Shown here piece by piece: positions 5,945 through 14,776 of a stretch of 28,154 nucleotides of DNA. Source of the stretch: Anaerolineae bacterium (GTDB lineage Bacteria; Chloroflexota; Anaerolineae; Promineifilales; Promineifilaceae); the NCBI GenBank assembly GCA_028277515.1, contig JANQGC010000064.1, positions 1 through 28,154 on the forward strand, read 5' to 3'. Every line of letters begins with the position of its first letter. The stretch's first letter is position 1. The notes under the pieces were generated by a model that was not told where the DNA came from, searched no databases, and saw only the letters and a program-made list of their open reading frames with translations. Both the position numbers and the translations under genes were made by a program.

Positions 5945-7710
5945 TGAATAGAGCCAATATGACGACAATACAGCAGGAAAAGAAGGCCGGTGGTAATTCA
6001 TGGCGGTCTTTCTTACCCATATTGAGCTGGCTGCCGGCCTACCAAAGGGGCTGGCTGCGGGGCGACGTCATTGCTGCCTTGACTGTTTGGGCGTTGCTGG
6101 TTCCGGAGGCGATGGCCTATGCCGGGATCGCCGGCATGCCGCCGGAAACCGGCCTTTATGCCGCCCCCCTGGCATTGCTGGCATATGCTATCTTCGGCAC
6201 TTCTCGTCATCTGAATGTCGGACCCAGTTCGGCCGTGGCGGCCTTATCATTCACCGTCGTCTCCGCGGTAGCCATCGCCGGCAGCCCTGAGTTCTTCACA
6301 CTAACTATTGGGCTGGCACTGTTTGTCGGTTTACTCTCTATTATTGGTGGGTTGTTGCGATTGGGCGTGCTGGCCGATTTTCTATCACGCCCGGTGTTGG
6401 ATGGATTTGTGGTTGGCGTGGCCATCTCAATTGTCGTCGGACAGCTTGACAAGATCCTCGGATTTGAACCTGAGGGATATTCTTTCCTTCCGGAAGCGTT
6501 GGCCTTTCTACGGGATATTGAGATGGTTGATATGCCCACGCTGGCTGTAGGCCTGACCAGCCTGATTTTGTTGTTTGCGCTGCATCGCTTCACGCCAAAA
6601 CTACCGGCCGCGCTGGTGGTTCTTTTTCTGGCGATCTTCACTTCTTCAATACTTGGTTTTGAGGATTTAGGGATTCATGTCGTCGGGGATATTCCGGCCG
6701 GACTGCCGCCGATCGGCCTGCCCCAAGATCTGACCCTGAGTGACCTGTTGACCTTGGGACCGGGTGCTGTGGGATTGGCGCTGGTGGCTTTCGCCGAATC
6801 GGTGGCCATTGCCCGCTCATACGCCACCAAATTTGGCTATGAAGTCGACGCCAATCAGGAACTGATCGCCTTGGGCATGTCCAATATGGGGTCTGGCATC
6901 AGCGGTGGTTTTACGGTGGACGGTAGTATGTCGCGTACGGCCGCCGTGGAATCTTCCGCCGGTAGATCGCAGATGGTCTCCATTGTGGCTGCTGTGGCCA
7001 TTTTGATCACGGCCGCGGCTCTGACGCCGCTCTTTTATCATCTGCCGGAAGCGACGCTGGCGGCGATTGTCATCCATGCCGTGTGGAAAAATATCAGTTA
7101 TCGCAAGATATCACAATATCGCGGCGTGACGACTGTCGATTTTTACACGGCCATCGTTGCTGCGCTTGGTGTGCTGCTCCTGGGGCTTCTGGCCGGGCTT
7201 TTGTTGGCCAGTTTTCTAGGCCTGGTGGCCCTGTTGGTGGGGACAAAGAATCGCAATACGGCTGTGTTAGGGCGCGTGACCGGCTCGACGGAATATCGCG
7301 ATTTGAACAACCATCCGGAGGGGGAAACCTATCCCGGATTGCTCATCTTGCGTTTTGATGGTGGGCTGTTTTTCGCCAATACGCCAAACTTCATTTCAGC
7401 AGTCAGGAGAGCCATCGAAAATAGCGATCCCACCCCGCGAGTTATTCTCATTGATGGGGAGTCCATGAACAGTATTGATGCCACGGCCATTGCTGCGCTA
7501 AGAGAGCTGCAGGAAGAGCTGTTACGAACGGGGAAAGAAATCCGCCTGGCACGTATGAAAAGCGGGGTTCTGGAGATCATTGAACGGGCGGAGCTGCCCA
7601 AAACTATTCCTGAAAGGCATATTTATGCCTCGGTGCAGGCCGGTGTGGATGCATATCTGCATGAGTTGGGCGACGAGCAACATCATCAAAAAGAGGTAAG
7701 TTATGAATAA
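5944..7710 (+). CDS. SulP family anion transporter with STAS domain (first copy)
   Basis: 588 residues from GTG 5944, or 583 from ATG 5959; neither has a strong ribosome-binding site, and the GTG overlaps the preceding stop (TAGTG), which suggests coupling. The SulP membrane domain (about residues 30-435) carries the signature V-P-E-A-M-A-Y-A-G-I-A-G-M-P-P-E-T-G-L-Y and, further on, N-V-G-P-S-S-A-V. The STAS domain starts near residue 462 and holds D-G-E-S-M-N-S-I-D-A-T at about 503-513. SulP proteins move sulfate, bicarbonate, chloride or dicarboxylates; the ion is not readable here. No carbonic-anhydrase fusion is present. It overlaps the next gene by eight bases. Confidence 0.92.
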   Translation: MNRANMTTIQQEKKAGGNSWRSFLPILSWLPAYQRGWLRGDVIAALTVWALLVPEAMAYAGIAGMPPETGLYAAPLALLAYAIFGTSRHLNVGPSSAVAALSFTVVSAVAIAGSPEFFTLTIGLALFVGLLSIIGGLLRLGVLADFLSRPVLDGFVVGVAISIVVGQLDKILGFEPEGYSFLPEALAFLRDIEMVDMPTLAVGLTSLILLFALHRFTPKLPAALVVLFLAIFTSSILGFEDLGIHVVGDIPAGLPPIGLPQDLTLSDLLTLGPGAVGLALVAFAESVAIARSYATKFGYEVDANQELIALGMSNMGSGISGGFTVDGSMSRTAAVESSAGRSQMVSIVAAVAILITAAALTPLFYHLPEATLAAIVIHAVWKNISYRKISQYRGVTTVDFYTAIVAALGVLLLGLLAGLLLASFLGLVALLVGTKNRNTAVLGRVTGSTEYRDLNNHPEGETYPGLLILRFDGGLFFANTPNFISAVRRAIENSDPTPRVILIDGESMNSIDATAIAALRELQEELLRTGKEIRLARMKSGVLEIIERAELPKTIPERHIYASVQAGVDAYLHELGDEQHHQKEVSYE

Positions 7711-9754
7711 ACGAAAAGTAAGTTTTGTCAATCGCCCCGTTGTGCGCGTTTTGCTCATCTGGATCATTGAATCGATTGGGCTGTTGTTCATGGCCTGGAT
7801 TCAAAGGGGTTTAACCATCAGTTCAGCGGCCGAGGCTTTTATCGCTGTAGCGGTCATTGGGCTGCTCAATGCGTTGCTTTGGCCCATCCTCAGCCGTATT
7901 TTTCTGCCTTTCGCCGTCTTTACGGCCGGTTTGTTCTTCCTGGTGCTGAATGGTGTCATCATATGGCTGGCGGGACAGATATTATCTGGCTTCACAGTGG
8001 AAAGCGTGGGCACGGCGGTTATCACCTCAATAGGTCTTACAGCGATTAACGTCATCTTCAGCACCTTGCTGACGATTGATGATGATGCATCCTTCTATCG
8101 CAATGTGGTACGCCGACGCATGCGCCGGCAGGGTAAGGTTGAAGAGAGCGACGTGCCAGGGATCTTTTTCCTGGAGATTGATGGTCTGGCTGAACCTGTA
8201 TTGGAAAAGGCGATGGCCGAGGGTTACGCGCCGACGATGAAACGCTGGTTAGAAGAAGGCAATCATAAGCTGGTCGGTTGGGAAACGGATCTGTCCTCGC
8301 AGACCTCGGCCTCCCAGGCGGGTATTCTACATGGAAACAACAATGAGATCCCCGCTTTTCGCTGGTACGATCGCGAACGGCGCATCGTTGTGGCCTCCAG
8401 CAATCCTGATGAGGTGGCGCGGCTGGAGAAGGAGCGCTCCGATGGCAATGGATTATTAATCAATGATGGCGCCAGCCGCGGCAATCTTCTGTCTGGTGAC
8501 GCGCCATTTGTGATGAATACGGCCAGTGTGCTTAAGGACTTTTCCAGATTCCGCACGGGCGAATTTTCTGCTTACTTCGCCAGCCCCTATAACTTCACAC
8601 GTACATTGCTGCTTTTCATTTGGGATATCATTTTGGAACGTCAGCGTTTTCGGCAGGACCGGCGCAATGACGTCCAACCCCGCCTGGATGGACATCACCG
8701 CAACTTTAAATATGCGTTGATCCGTGGGGTGACGACGACGATTATGCGTGAGCTTAATATTTATACGTTGATTGGTGATATGTACGCGGGGCGGACGACG
8801 GCCTATGCGACATTTGTAGGTTATGATGAAGTGGCCCACCATTCAGGGGTCGAGTCGAAAGACGCTTATGATGCCTTGTTCAAGATCGATCAGCAGTTTG
8901 CGCGGTTAGAGGCAGCAGCCGAGCAAGCACCCCGACCTTATTACCTGGTCGTCCTTTCCGACCATGGACAAAGTGGTGGCGCGACGTTTAAGCAGCGCTA
9001 CAATCAATCGTTAGAGGAATTGGTGCAGGAGTTAGCTAAGGAACATCGGGTGCAGGGGTTCATAGATGCGACAGAGGGTGCTGCGAATGTCAATGCTTTT
9101 TTAACGGATGCGATGCAGAATGAGGACAGTTCAACGACTCAGCTTGTGGCGGGCAACTTGAAGCGCTACACGGCCGATGATGACCTGGAGGAAGAAGAGG
9201 AGGCGGCTGAAGAGATTGCTGAAAAGGGCAAGGACAAGGATGAGCTGCCGCAGATTCTGGTGATGGCTTCCGGCAACCTGGGTCTTGTTTATGGTACGCG
9301 AATTGACCGGCGAGCGACATTGGAAGAAATGGAAACCTTTTATCCAGGCTTGCTGGAAGGATTGGTCGAACATGAGGGGGTAGGTTTTGTCATGGTGCGC
9401 TCGGCCGAACATGGACCGGTTGTTATGAGTTCAGATGGACGCAACTATATTGCTGAAGGACGGGTTGAAGGCGTGGACCCACTGGCCGGTTTTGGCCCGC
9501 GGGCGGCCGAACATTTGATCCGCGAAGATAGTTTTAGCAACTGCCCGGATATTTTGGTCAACAGCTTCTACCATGCGGACACAAACGAAGTCGCGGCTTT
9601 TGAGGAATTGATTGGCTGTCATGGTGGTATGGGCGGCTACCAGACCCAGCCGTTCCTGCTCTATCCGGCCGAATGGTCCCTGAATGAGGAGGAGCTTGTA
9701 GGCGCGGCGGCCGTTTACCATCAGCTTAAGAACTGGCTGGCACAGTACGAATAA
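7703..9754 (+). CDS. Phage-holin-4-like membrane domain fused to alkaline-phosphatase-superfamily phosphodiesterase
   Basis: 683 residues. The first 125 form about four membrane helices resembling the PF04020 holin-4 superfamily (membrane proteins, not true lysis holins). The rest is a type I phosphodiesterase/nucleotide-pyrophosphatase domain: metal Asp in F-L-E-I-D-G near residue 155, the likely Thr/Ser nucleophile in S-S-Q-T-S-A-S-Q-A-G near 196-205, Y-D-E-V-A-H-H-S-G near 374-382, L-S-D-H-G-Q-S near 417-423 and a last ligand His in G-C-H-G-G-M-G near 638. All core metal ligands appear present. An acidic Glu/Asp run lies near 492-515. GAGG (7693-7696) precedes ATG 7703. The catalytic domain's side of the membrane and its substrate are unknown. 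It sits between two SulP genes. Confidence 0.85.
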   Translation: MNKRKVSFVNRPVVRVLLIWIIESIGLLFMAWIQRGLTISSAAEAFIAVAVIGLLNALLWPILSRIFLPFAVFTAGLFFLVLNGVIIWLAGQILSGFTVESVGTAVITSIGLTAINVIFSTLLTIDDDASFYRNVVRRRMRRQGKVEESDVPGIFFLEIDGLAEPVLEKAMAEGYAPTMKRWLEEGNHKLVGWETDLSSQTSASQAGILHGNNNEIPAFRWYDRERRIVVASSNPDEVARLEKERSDGNGLLINDGASRGNLLSGDAPFVMNTASVLKDFSRFRTGEFSAYFASPYNFTRTLLLFIWDIILERQRFRQDRRNDVQPRLDGHHRNFKYALIRGVTTTIMRELNIYTLIGDMYAGRTTAYATFVGYDEVAHHSGVESKDAYDALFKIDQQFARLEAAAEQAPRPYYLVVLSDHGQSGGATFKQRYNQSLEELVQELAKEHRVQGFIDATEGAANVNAFLTDAMQNEDSSTTQLVAGNLKRYTADDDLEEEEEAAEEIAEKGKDKDELPQILVMASGNLGLVYGTRIDRRATLEEMETFYPGLLEGLVEHEGVGFVMVRSAEHGPVVMSSDGRNYIAEGRVEGVDPLAGFGPRAAEHLIREDSFSNCPDILVNSFYHADTNEVAAFEELIGCHGGMGGYQTQPFLLYPAEWSLNEEELVGAAAVYHQLKNWLAQYE

Positions 9755-9768
9755 AAGGCTTGTGTGAT

Positions 9769-11475
9769 ATGACTCAATCAGCCCGACCCAATGCCCCAAC
9801 GGAAGAGGCCAAACCTCAGCGAAAGGGAGTGGTTCCCAATATCGTCTCCGGTCTGGCCACGGGCTTATTCAGCATTCCGGAAGGGATGGCTTATGCCCAA
9901 CTGGCCGGGGTTAACCCGGTCTATGGCCTATATTCCGGCGTTGTAGGCACGATTGTATCCTCGCTGACCACGGGCACGGTCTTGATGATCAGCACATTGA
10001 CCAGTGCCATTGCCCTGGCCACATTCAGCGTGATGCAAGACGCTGGGATACAGGACAGCCAGATGCCCGGGGCGCTGTTTACGATCACTTTCCTGGTCGG
10101 GACGATCATGTTTGTCCTGGGCATCTTGCGCCTGGGCAGCATCGTTAATTTCGTTTCCAACGCAGTCATGACCGGATTTGTGGCCGGAGCCTCGCTGCTC
10201 ATCATTCTCGGCCAGGATCATCATTTGACAGGCTATGCTCCGGGTGGGACGAACCAGTTTCAAAAAACAATTAACTGGCTGGCAAATATTGACCAGTGGG
10301 ATCCAACGACCCTGGTCATTTCTGTGGCAACGATCATTATTATGGTGATTCTCAAGCGGGTTCAGCCGCTGGAGAAGTTCGCGGCCATTATCGTTTTGGT
10401 GTTGATGACGGTAGCTGTCAATTTACTGCGTATCAATATTGAATTGGTGGCCGACATCGCTACGATTCCCAACAGTTTGCCGTCGTTTATGTTGCCGGAT
10501 TTCAGCTTGATTCCACGATTGGCCCTGGGATCGGTGTCGGTAGCATTGGTGGCTCTGGCGCAAGGGGCGGGCATCAGTACGGCCGTGCCTAATCCTGATG
10601 GCAGCAAAGCCGGCCAATCACGTGACTTTGTCGGTGAAGGTTTAGGCAACCTGGCCGGGAGCTTCTTTCAATCCATGTCTGCCGGTGGCTCTCTGTCGCG
10701 CACGGGCATCAGCGTGGATGCCGGGGCCAACGGCCGTTTAGGAGGCTTATTTGCTGGCTTGTGGCTGGGACTGCTGGTACTGCTCTTTGGCAGCTATGCC
10801 GAACGGGTGCCCCTGGCAGTCATCGGCGGCATGTTAACCGTGATTGGCGTGGAATTGATTTTGGCCCGCGTGCCTAGCGCCCAATTAATCTTGCGCACCG
10901 GTTCTTGGGGACCAATCATGGCTATGATAGTAACATTTGTTTCCGCGTTGTTTATTCCTTTACAGTACACCATATTCTTAGGGGCGGGATTGTCGCTCAT
11001 TCTCTATATCGTGGCATCCAGCCAAAAAGTCCGTATACAAGAAGTCGCCCGGCGAGATGATGGTGGTTGGGAAGTGCGCGAGGTTCCCCAGACCTTGCCC
11101 TCTAACCAGGTGATGGTACTCACCTTGGAGGGATTGGATTTCTTCGCTGAGGTACCAATTCTGGAAGACAAAATGCCTACAGCGCGGGACGCCAATCATA
11201 CGGTAGTCATCTTGATTATTCGTGATATGCGCAGCCTGACCAGCACGGCTATTGGTTGGCTGGAGCGATATACAAAGGAACTGCAGGCTAAGGAGAGCAC
11301 GTTGATGCTGGCCGATGTTAACCCGAAGGTGATGAAGGCGCTTAAAGCAAGCGGCGCGCTGGAAATCATTGGTGAGGAAAATGTTTTCCCGGCCACGAAG
11401 CGAATATTAGCGGCCGAGAACCAAGCCTGGGAAGCGGCTCAGGCTAAAATTGCCCAGAGGAATCAAACAGAGTAA
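9769..11475 (+). CDS. SulP family anion transporter with STAS domain (second copy)
   Basis: 568 residues from ATG 9769. The frame is open from TTG 9760, but AAGG at 9755-9758 fits ATG 9769. The membrane domain includes F-S-I-P-E-G-M-A-Y-A-Q-L-A-G-V-N-P-V-Y-G-L-Y (about residues 34-55) and M-S-A-G-G-S-L-S-R-T-G (about 303-313). The STAS domain begins near 446 with N-Q-V-M-V-L-T-L-E-G-L and contains R-D-M-R-S-L-T-S-T-A. It is clearly diverged from the first copy (P-x-T-G-L-Y versus P-V-Y-G-L-Y), so it is not a recent tandem duplicate. It follows the phosphodiesterase by 14 bases. Substrate unknown. Confidence 0.92.
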   Translation: MTQSARPNAPTEEAKPQRKGVVPNIVSGLATGLFSIPEGMAYAQLAGVNPVYGLYSGVVGTIVSSLTTGTVLMISTLTSAIALATFSVMQDAGIQDSQMPGALFTITFLVGTIMFVLGILRLGSIVNFVSNAVMTGFVAGASLLIILGQDHHLTGYAPGGTNQFQKTINWLANIDQWDPTTLVISVATIIIMVILKRVQPLEKFAAIIVLVLMTVAVNLLRINIELVADIATIPNSLPSFMLPDFSLIPRLALGSVSVALVALAQGAGISTAVPNPDGSKAGQSRDFVGEGLGNLAGSFFQSMSAGGSLSRTGISVDAGANGRLGGLFAGLWLGLLVLLFGSYAERVPLAVIGGMLTVIGVELILARVPSAQLILRTGSWGPIMAMIVTFVSALFIPLQYTIFLGAGLSLILYIVASSQKVRIQEVARRDDGGWEVREVPQTLPSNQVMVLTLEGLDFFAEVPILEDKMPTARDANHTVVILIIRDMRSLTSTAIGWLERYTKELQAKESTLMLADVNPKVMKALKASGALEIIGEENVFPATKRILAAENQAWEAAQAKIAQRNQTE

Positions 11476-11528
11476 CCTTCAATGACCTTTCTATTGAGTT
11501 GTTGCTGGCTGAGTATAAGTAAACTGCT

Positions 11529-12329
11529 ATGGAAAATGTACGCGGTGAACTGAGAAGTACTTCTTATGAGTTGTTCATAGGAGCACTCTCGGTTCTCTCG
11601 ATTGTCAATTTAATTCTTTATTTCGTGCTGGCTGATGTCGATACCATAACGGTCATCATCATCATTGATAGTATATTGAGCATCATATTTTTGAGTGATT
11701 TCTTGTATCGCTTTTTTACTTCGGAATCAAAATCAGAATACTTTCTGCACCAAATGGGTTGGGTGGACTTGTTGGCTAGTATCCCTTCCCCACAGTTTAA
11801 GATCTTGCGCTTATTCCGTATTTTTCGAGTTTATCGCTTGATGAAAATCTATGGTGCAAAACGGCTGGTCAGGGAATTTTTCGCCAATCGGGGTGAAAGC
11901 GCATTATTAACCCTGACCTTTATCATGATCCTGATCCTGGAGTTTGGTGGGCTGGCCATGCTTTATGTGGAATCCAGGGCACCGGATGGAAATATTAAAA
12001 CGGCCGCGGATGCTGTCTGGTATGTTTATGTGACGATTACAACAGTGGGTTATGGTGACCGATATCCGGTTTCCAATGGTGGACGCTTTTTAGGCTTATT
12101 GATCATGACTCTGGGGGTTGGCTTGTTTGGCACAATCACAGCATTTTTGGCTAATGTATTTATTGATTCCGGCGAGGAGGATTCAGGCCCTGCAATGACG
12201 GAAATTATGGCCCAGTTGGAGGAAATTAAAGCACTCCTGGTGGATCAGGAGAGCAGCAATGGCAAGCTGAGGGCCAGGATTGAGAAATTAGAGTCCGGAC
12301 TTGATAGGAATGATAGGCGAGAGCGGTAA
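11529..12329 (+). CDS. Six-TM voltage-gated-type potassium channel
   Basis: 266 residues with the classic arrangement: S1 about 14-36, S2 about 42-62, S3 about 74-84, a strongly basic S4 (F-K-I-L-R-L-F-R-I-F-R-V-Y-R-L-M-K, about 96-112, arginines every third residue), S5 about 125-147, pore loop with the K+ filter T-T-V-G-Y-G-D (about 170-176), S6 about 188-212, and a C-terminal coiled coil (about 222-258) that probably assembles the tetramer. This resembles KvAP-type channels; no RCK or cyclic-nucleotide domain is present. ATG 11529 has no strong ribosome-binding site. It is 53 bases behind the second SulP gene and may be read from the same transcript. Confidence 0.9.
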   Translation: MENVRGELRSTSYELFIGALSVLSIVNLILYFVLADVDTITVIIIIDSILSIIFLSDFLYRFFTSESKSEYFLHQMGWVDLLASIPSPQFKILRLFRIFRVYRLMKIYGAKRLVREFFANRGESALLTLTFIMILILEFGGLAMLYVESRAPDGNIKTAADAVWYVYVTITTVGYGDRYPVSNGGRFLGLLIMTLGVGLFGTITAFLANVFIDSGEEDSGPAMTEIMAQLEEIKALLVDQESSNGKLRARIEKLESGLDRNDRRER

Positions 12330-12447
12330 GGTTGACCTATCTTTTTGTCTCTGTTTTTGTGATAGAGGTTAGTTGTTATTGTTCTGAAGAACAAATTTCA
12401 TGTATTGTTGGCGTTAGTATTGGATCATAAATAAAAGGAGATGATCA

Positions 12448-13029
12448 ATGGCAGAAAAAGATAATGAACTGGTTATTGCATACTTCCCATCGGCGGAGGA
12501 AGCAGAGTCGGCTGGCCAGCATTTAAAAGCTTGGGATGAGGAACGAAAAGATATTGAACTCGGCGCAATGAGCATTATCACCATGAATGATAAGGGTGAT
12601 TTGAAGGAAGAAAAGGTCGGTGCCCGTTCCGGAAGAAAGGGGGCGAAGTGGGGAGCGATCGCCGGGGCTGCTCTTGGCATCTTGAGCGGGGGTGTGACTT
12701 TGATCGGTGGGGCGATTGTGGGTCTCGCTGCCGGCGGTCTTGGTGGGTCATTTTTCCATAAAGCCATCGGAATGGATGATGCCGATCAAGCCCGGCTGGA
12801 AAATCACTTGAAGGAGGGCGGCGCTGCCCTGGCGGTCATGATGGATGATGACGAATTGGAAGCCACCATCACCGAATTAAAACGGAAGAATGTGGCGGTT
12901 GATACGTATAATGTTCCTCAAAAAGTGCTAGATGATATGGAAAGGATGGCTAAAGGGGATCAGGTCATCCATGAACTTGCTGAGAAATATAGTTCGCCCA
13001 ATACCTTTGAAGATGAGTCAGAAGCGTAA
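12448..13029 (+). CDS. DUF1269 family membrane-associated protein
   Basis: 193 residues, with AAGGAG (12436-12441) before ATG 12448. The N-terminal third has the ferredoxin-like beta-alpha start of DUF1269 (V-I-A-Y-F-P-S-A-E-E-A-E-S-A). A central Gly/Ala-rich hydrophobic stretch (about residues 67-108) has repeated G-x-x-x-G motifs able to insert in membranes. The acidic C-terminal part (D-M-M-D-D-D-E-L-E type residues) ends in a helical tail. DUF1269 proteins are of unknown role and often lie beside stress genes. A short inverted repeat, TTGTTC-TGAA-GAACAA at 12379-12394, lies upstream and could be a regulator site. Separate transcription unit from the channel is likely. Confidence 0.8.
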   Translation: MAEKDNELVIAYFPSAEEAESAGQHLKAWDEERKDIELGAMSIITMNDKGDLKEEKVGARSGRKGAKWGAIAGAALGILSGGVTLIGGAIVGLAAGGLGGSFFHKAIGMDDADQARLENHLKEGGAALAVMMDDDELEATITELKRKNVAVDTYNVPQKVLDDMERMAKGDQVIHELAEKYSSPNTFEDESEA

Positions 13030-13061
13030 GCAAGCTGTTTTTAAGGTCACAAATGATAATT

Positions 13062-13123
13062 GCCAGGCACTTGAAATATAATTCTTGAGCCAAAACTTAT
13101 TCAATAGTGCCTGGCTATGTTTT
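13062..13123 (+). terminator. Possible long-loop terminator after the DUF1269 gene
   Basis: GCCAGGCACT (13062-13071) pairs perfectly with AGTGCCTGGC (13106-13115); TGAA and TTCA extend the stem past a two-base bulge. TATGTTTTAA follows. The loop is unusually long (about 25-34 bases), so it may instead be a repeat-derived palindrome. Confidence 0.35.
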
Positions 13124-13129
13124 AACGGT

Positions 13130-13189
13130 TGTCATTTCGAGCAAAGCGAGAAATCTCTCGAAAGATGCCTCGACAAGCTCGGCATGACA
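13130..13189. repeat. TGTCATTTCGAGC foldback intergenic repeat
   Basis: TGTCATTTCGAGC (13130-13142) and GCTCGGCATGACA (13177-13189) are inverted copies with two mismatches, with an internal AGCGAGAAATCTCTCG palindrome-like segment. This is a widespread type of non-coding intergenic repeat; a related copy starts at 4456. Confidence 0.6.
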
Positions 13190-13248
13190 TATGCAACAAT
13201 ACTTGTTTGTTTGTACTTAGTAATCTGACCAATAACTATTGGCGGATA

Positions 13249-13407
13249 GTTTGTAGTAACCGCTTTTGAACCTTTGCTAATTAATGCGGCTATAAGGGTA
13301 AGTGCGCATCCTCAGATGCGCGGCTTTCCTGGACCGGCATCTGAGGATGCCTACTTACAGGATGACCGTATTATTTTGTTAAGCGCCAACAGCGGTTTAA
13401 CGGCTTA
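13249..13407 (+). repeat. Dispersed hairpin-bearing repeat, copy B
   Basis: This is the full-length partner of 2499-2658. Its inverted repeat is perfect: GCATCCTCAGATGC (13306-13319) and GCATCTGAGGATGC (13337-13350), with a 17-base loop. The end carries GGTTTAACGGCTTAAGCC, which contains the palindrome GGCTTAAGCC. From 13408 to 13667 I see no gene, repeat or clear signal beyond A/T-rich sequence. Confidence 0.75.
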
Positions 13408-13667
13408 AGCCATTACTACCAACCGTCAAAATAACTTTGTTGGACTACAAGTACCCTACTTTCTACGGCATTTTTACTATGCACAGCTCGCTTTTTGTCA
13501 TTGGCGGGGCACTCCTAATTTCCCCACTCAAATAAATTACTACTTCGGTGGTATGACAGTAATACTACGCGGCGATTATACTTAGGATATAAGGATCTTG
13601 TGGCTGTTGGACGCTGGCCAAGATTTCACGGGCGAGTCTCTAGATGAGGGGGGTTGAGGGGATAAGG

Positions 13668-14618
13668 ATGACCATGATAAGTTTGTTAAGGAACAAGAGG
13701 ATGCAGTTTGATAGGCGCCAGATCATAGGCTGGGTTGCGGTAGGGCTTTCCACCCTCATCACTTGCTTTTGGGCGTTTTGGGGCATCATTGAGAATTTCC
13801 ATGAAGGTTGGTACTCTCCATCTTTACTGGCCAACCTGGGCTTGATGTTCGTGCAATATCTCAGCCCCATGATTATTTTCATGAGCCTGACGCTCATCTC
13901 GATTTTCCGGCCTCGCTTTGGGGCGATCTTACATTTTGTTTTCGCTCTGCTGGCTGCCAGGTTCTTTGAAGTATTCAGCAATCCGACCTTGTTTTTGCTC
14001 ATTATGCCATTGGCTGTCATTGGATTCCTATACTGGTTCGGCCGTCCCCACCCGCGCACGTTTGCCGTTTATTTTGCTATTGGCCTCCCTTTGCTAACAC
14101 TGATTATTTTCGGCTTTGAACCTGTTCTGCGCGTGTCCCAACGAATTGATCAGGGCGATCTTCAAGCACAAACGGTGCCCGGAAACGGAGTGAATCTGGT
14201 CTGGGCACCTGAGGGACCAGGATGGCCCAGCCGCGGAGCGAACTGGTTTGAAGCGCAGGAGATTTGCCAAACACTCAGCGTTGATGGCTTGACTGCTCTG
14301 TCTACTCCACAAAACATTTGGCGTTTGCCAACCGCCGATGAAGCCGTGCGCTCGATGGCCCGTCATGGTCAAAACAGCGGTGGGGTCTGGCATGAGGCAT
14401 CGGCTGAAACGGTTTATGACATGAAGCCTGATAAGGAACCACCCCTGTGGAACCGCTACTCCCTGGTCATCTACTGGTGGACGGCCACGGAAGTGGATGA
14501 TGATCGGGCGTATATCATTGTATATGACGGCCGTGTGTGGCCCAGAAGTAAAGATCGGAACCAGGATAATTTAGGATTTCGTTGTGTGAAACGGCCGGAA
14601 AATCGTAATAATCGTTAG
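13668..14618 (+). CDS. Membrane protein with C-terminal DUF1566 / lectin-fold domain
   Basis: 316 residues from ATG 13668; the frame is open from ATG 13644, but GAGGGG (13656-13661) is placed for 13668. The N-terminal half has about five membrane helices (about residues 15-150). After a short linker, about 165-316 form a soluble domain: N-L-V-W-A-P-E-G-P-G-W-P-S-R, W-R-L-P-T-A-D-E-A near 222, Y-W-W-T-A-T-E near 275 and N-L-G-F-R-C-V-K at the end. This W-R-L-P-T-x-x-E ... Y-W-T-A-T ... F-R-C-V-K pattern is the DUF1566 (Lcl C-terminal) domain related to the formylglycine-enzyme/C-type-lectin fold. A binding role on the outer face is plausible. It stands alone between two intergenic regions. Confidence 0.75.
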   Translation: MTMISLLRNKRMQFDRRQIIGWVAVGLSTLITCFWAFWGIIENFHEGWYSPSLLANLGLMFVQYLSPMIIFMSLTLISIFRPRFGAILHFVFALLAARFFEVFSNPTLFLLIMPLAVIGFLYWFGRPHPRTFAVYFAIGLPLLTLIIFGFEPVLRVSQRIDQGDLQAQTVPGNGVNLVWAPEGPGWPSRGANWFEAQEICQTLSVDGLTALSTPQNIWRLPTADEAVRSMARHGQNSGGVWHEASAETVYDMKPDKEPPLWNRYSLVIYWWTATEVDDDRAYIIVYDGRVWPRSKDRNQDNLGFRCVKRPENRNNR

Positions 14619-14658
14619 GACTTTTTAGATACCCTTCACAGCCAGGCGGCGTCTTGCC

Positions 14659-14723
14659 GGGCGAGACAGGCGGGATGGTTAGCCAGGGGTTTCCCGCAAG
14701 ATTTTGCCCCGCCTGTCCCGCCC
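14659..14723. repeat. Inverted GC-rich repeat, 16-base arms
   Basis: GGGCGAGACAGGCGGG (14659-14674) and CCCGCCTGTCCCGCCC (14708-14723) are complementary with one mismatch. The element lies about 40 bases after the DUF1566 gene and has no T-run, so it is more likely a dispersed foldback repeat than a classic terminator, though it would stall transcripts heading to the repressor gene. Confidence 0.55.
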
Positions 14724-14776
14724 CTACGACTCAAATCATGCACAAAAAGTAACCACACCCGAACGTCATTTACCCA

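Noticed and set aside
7703..8080. Phage holin as evidence for a prophage
   Set aside because: The holin-4 superfamily includes many ordinary bacterial membrane proteins; no lysin, tail or integrase genes are nearby.
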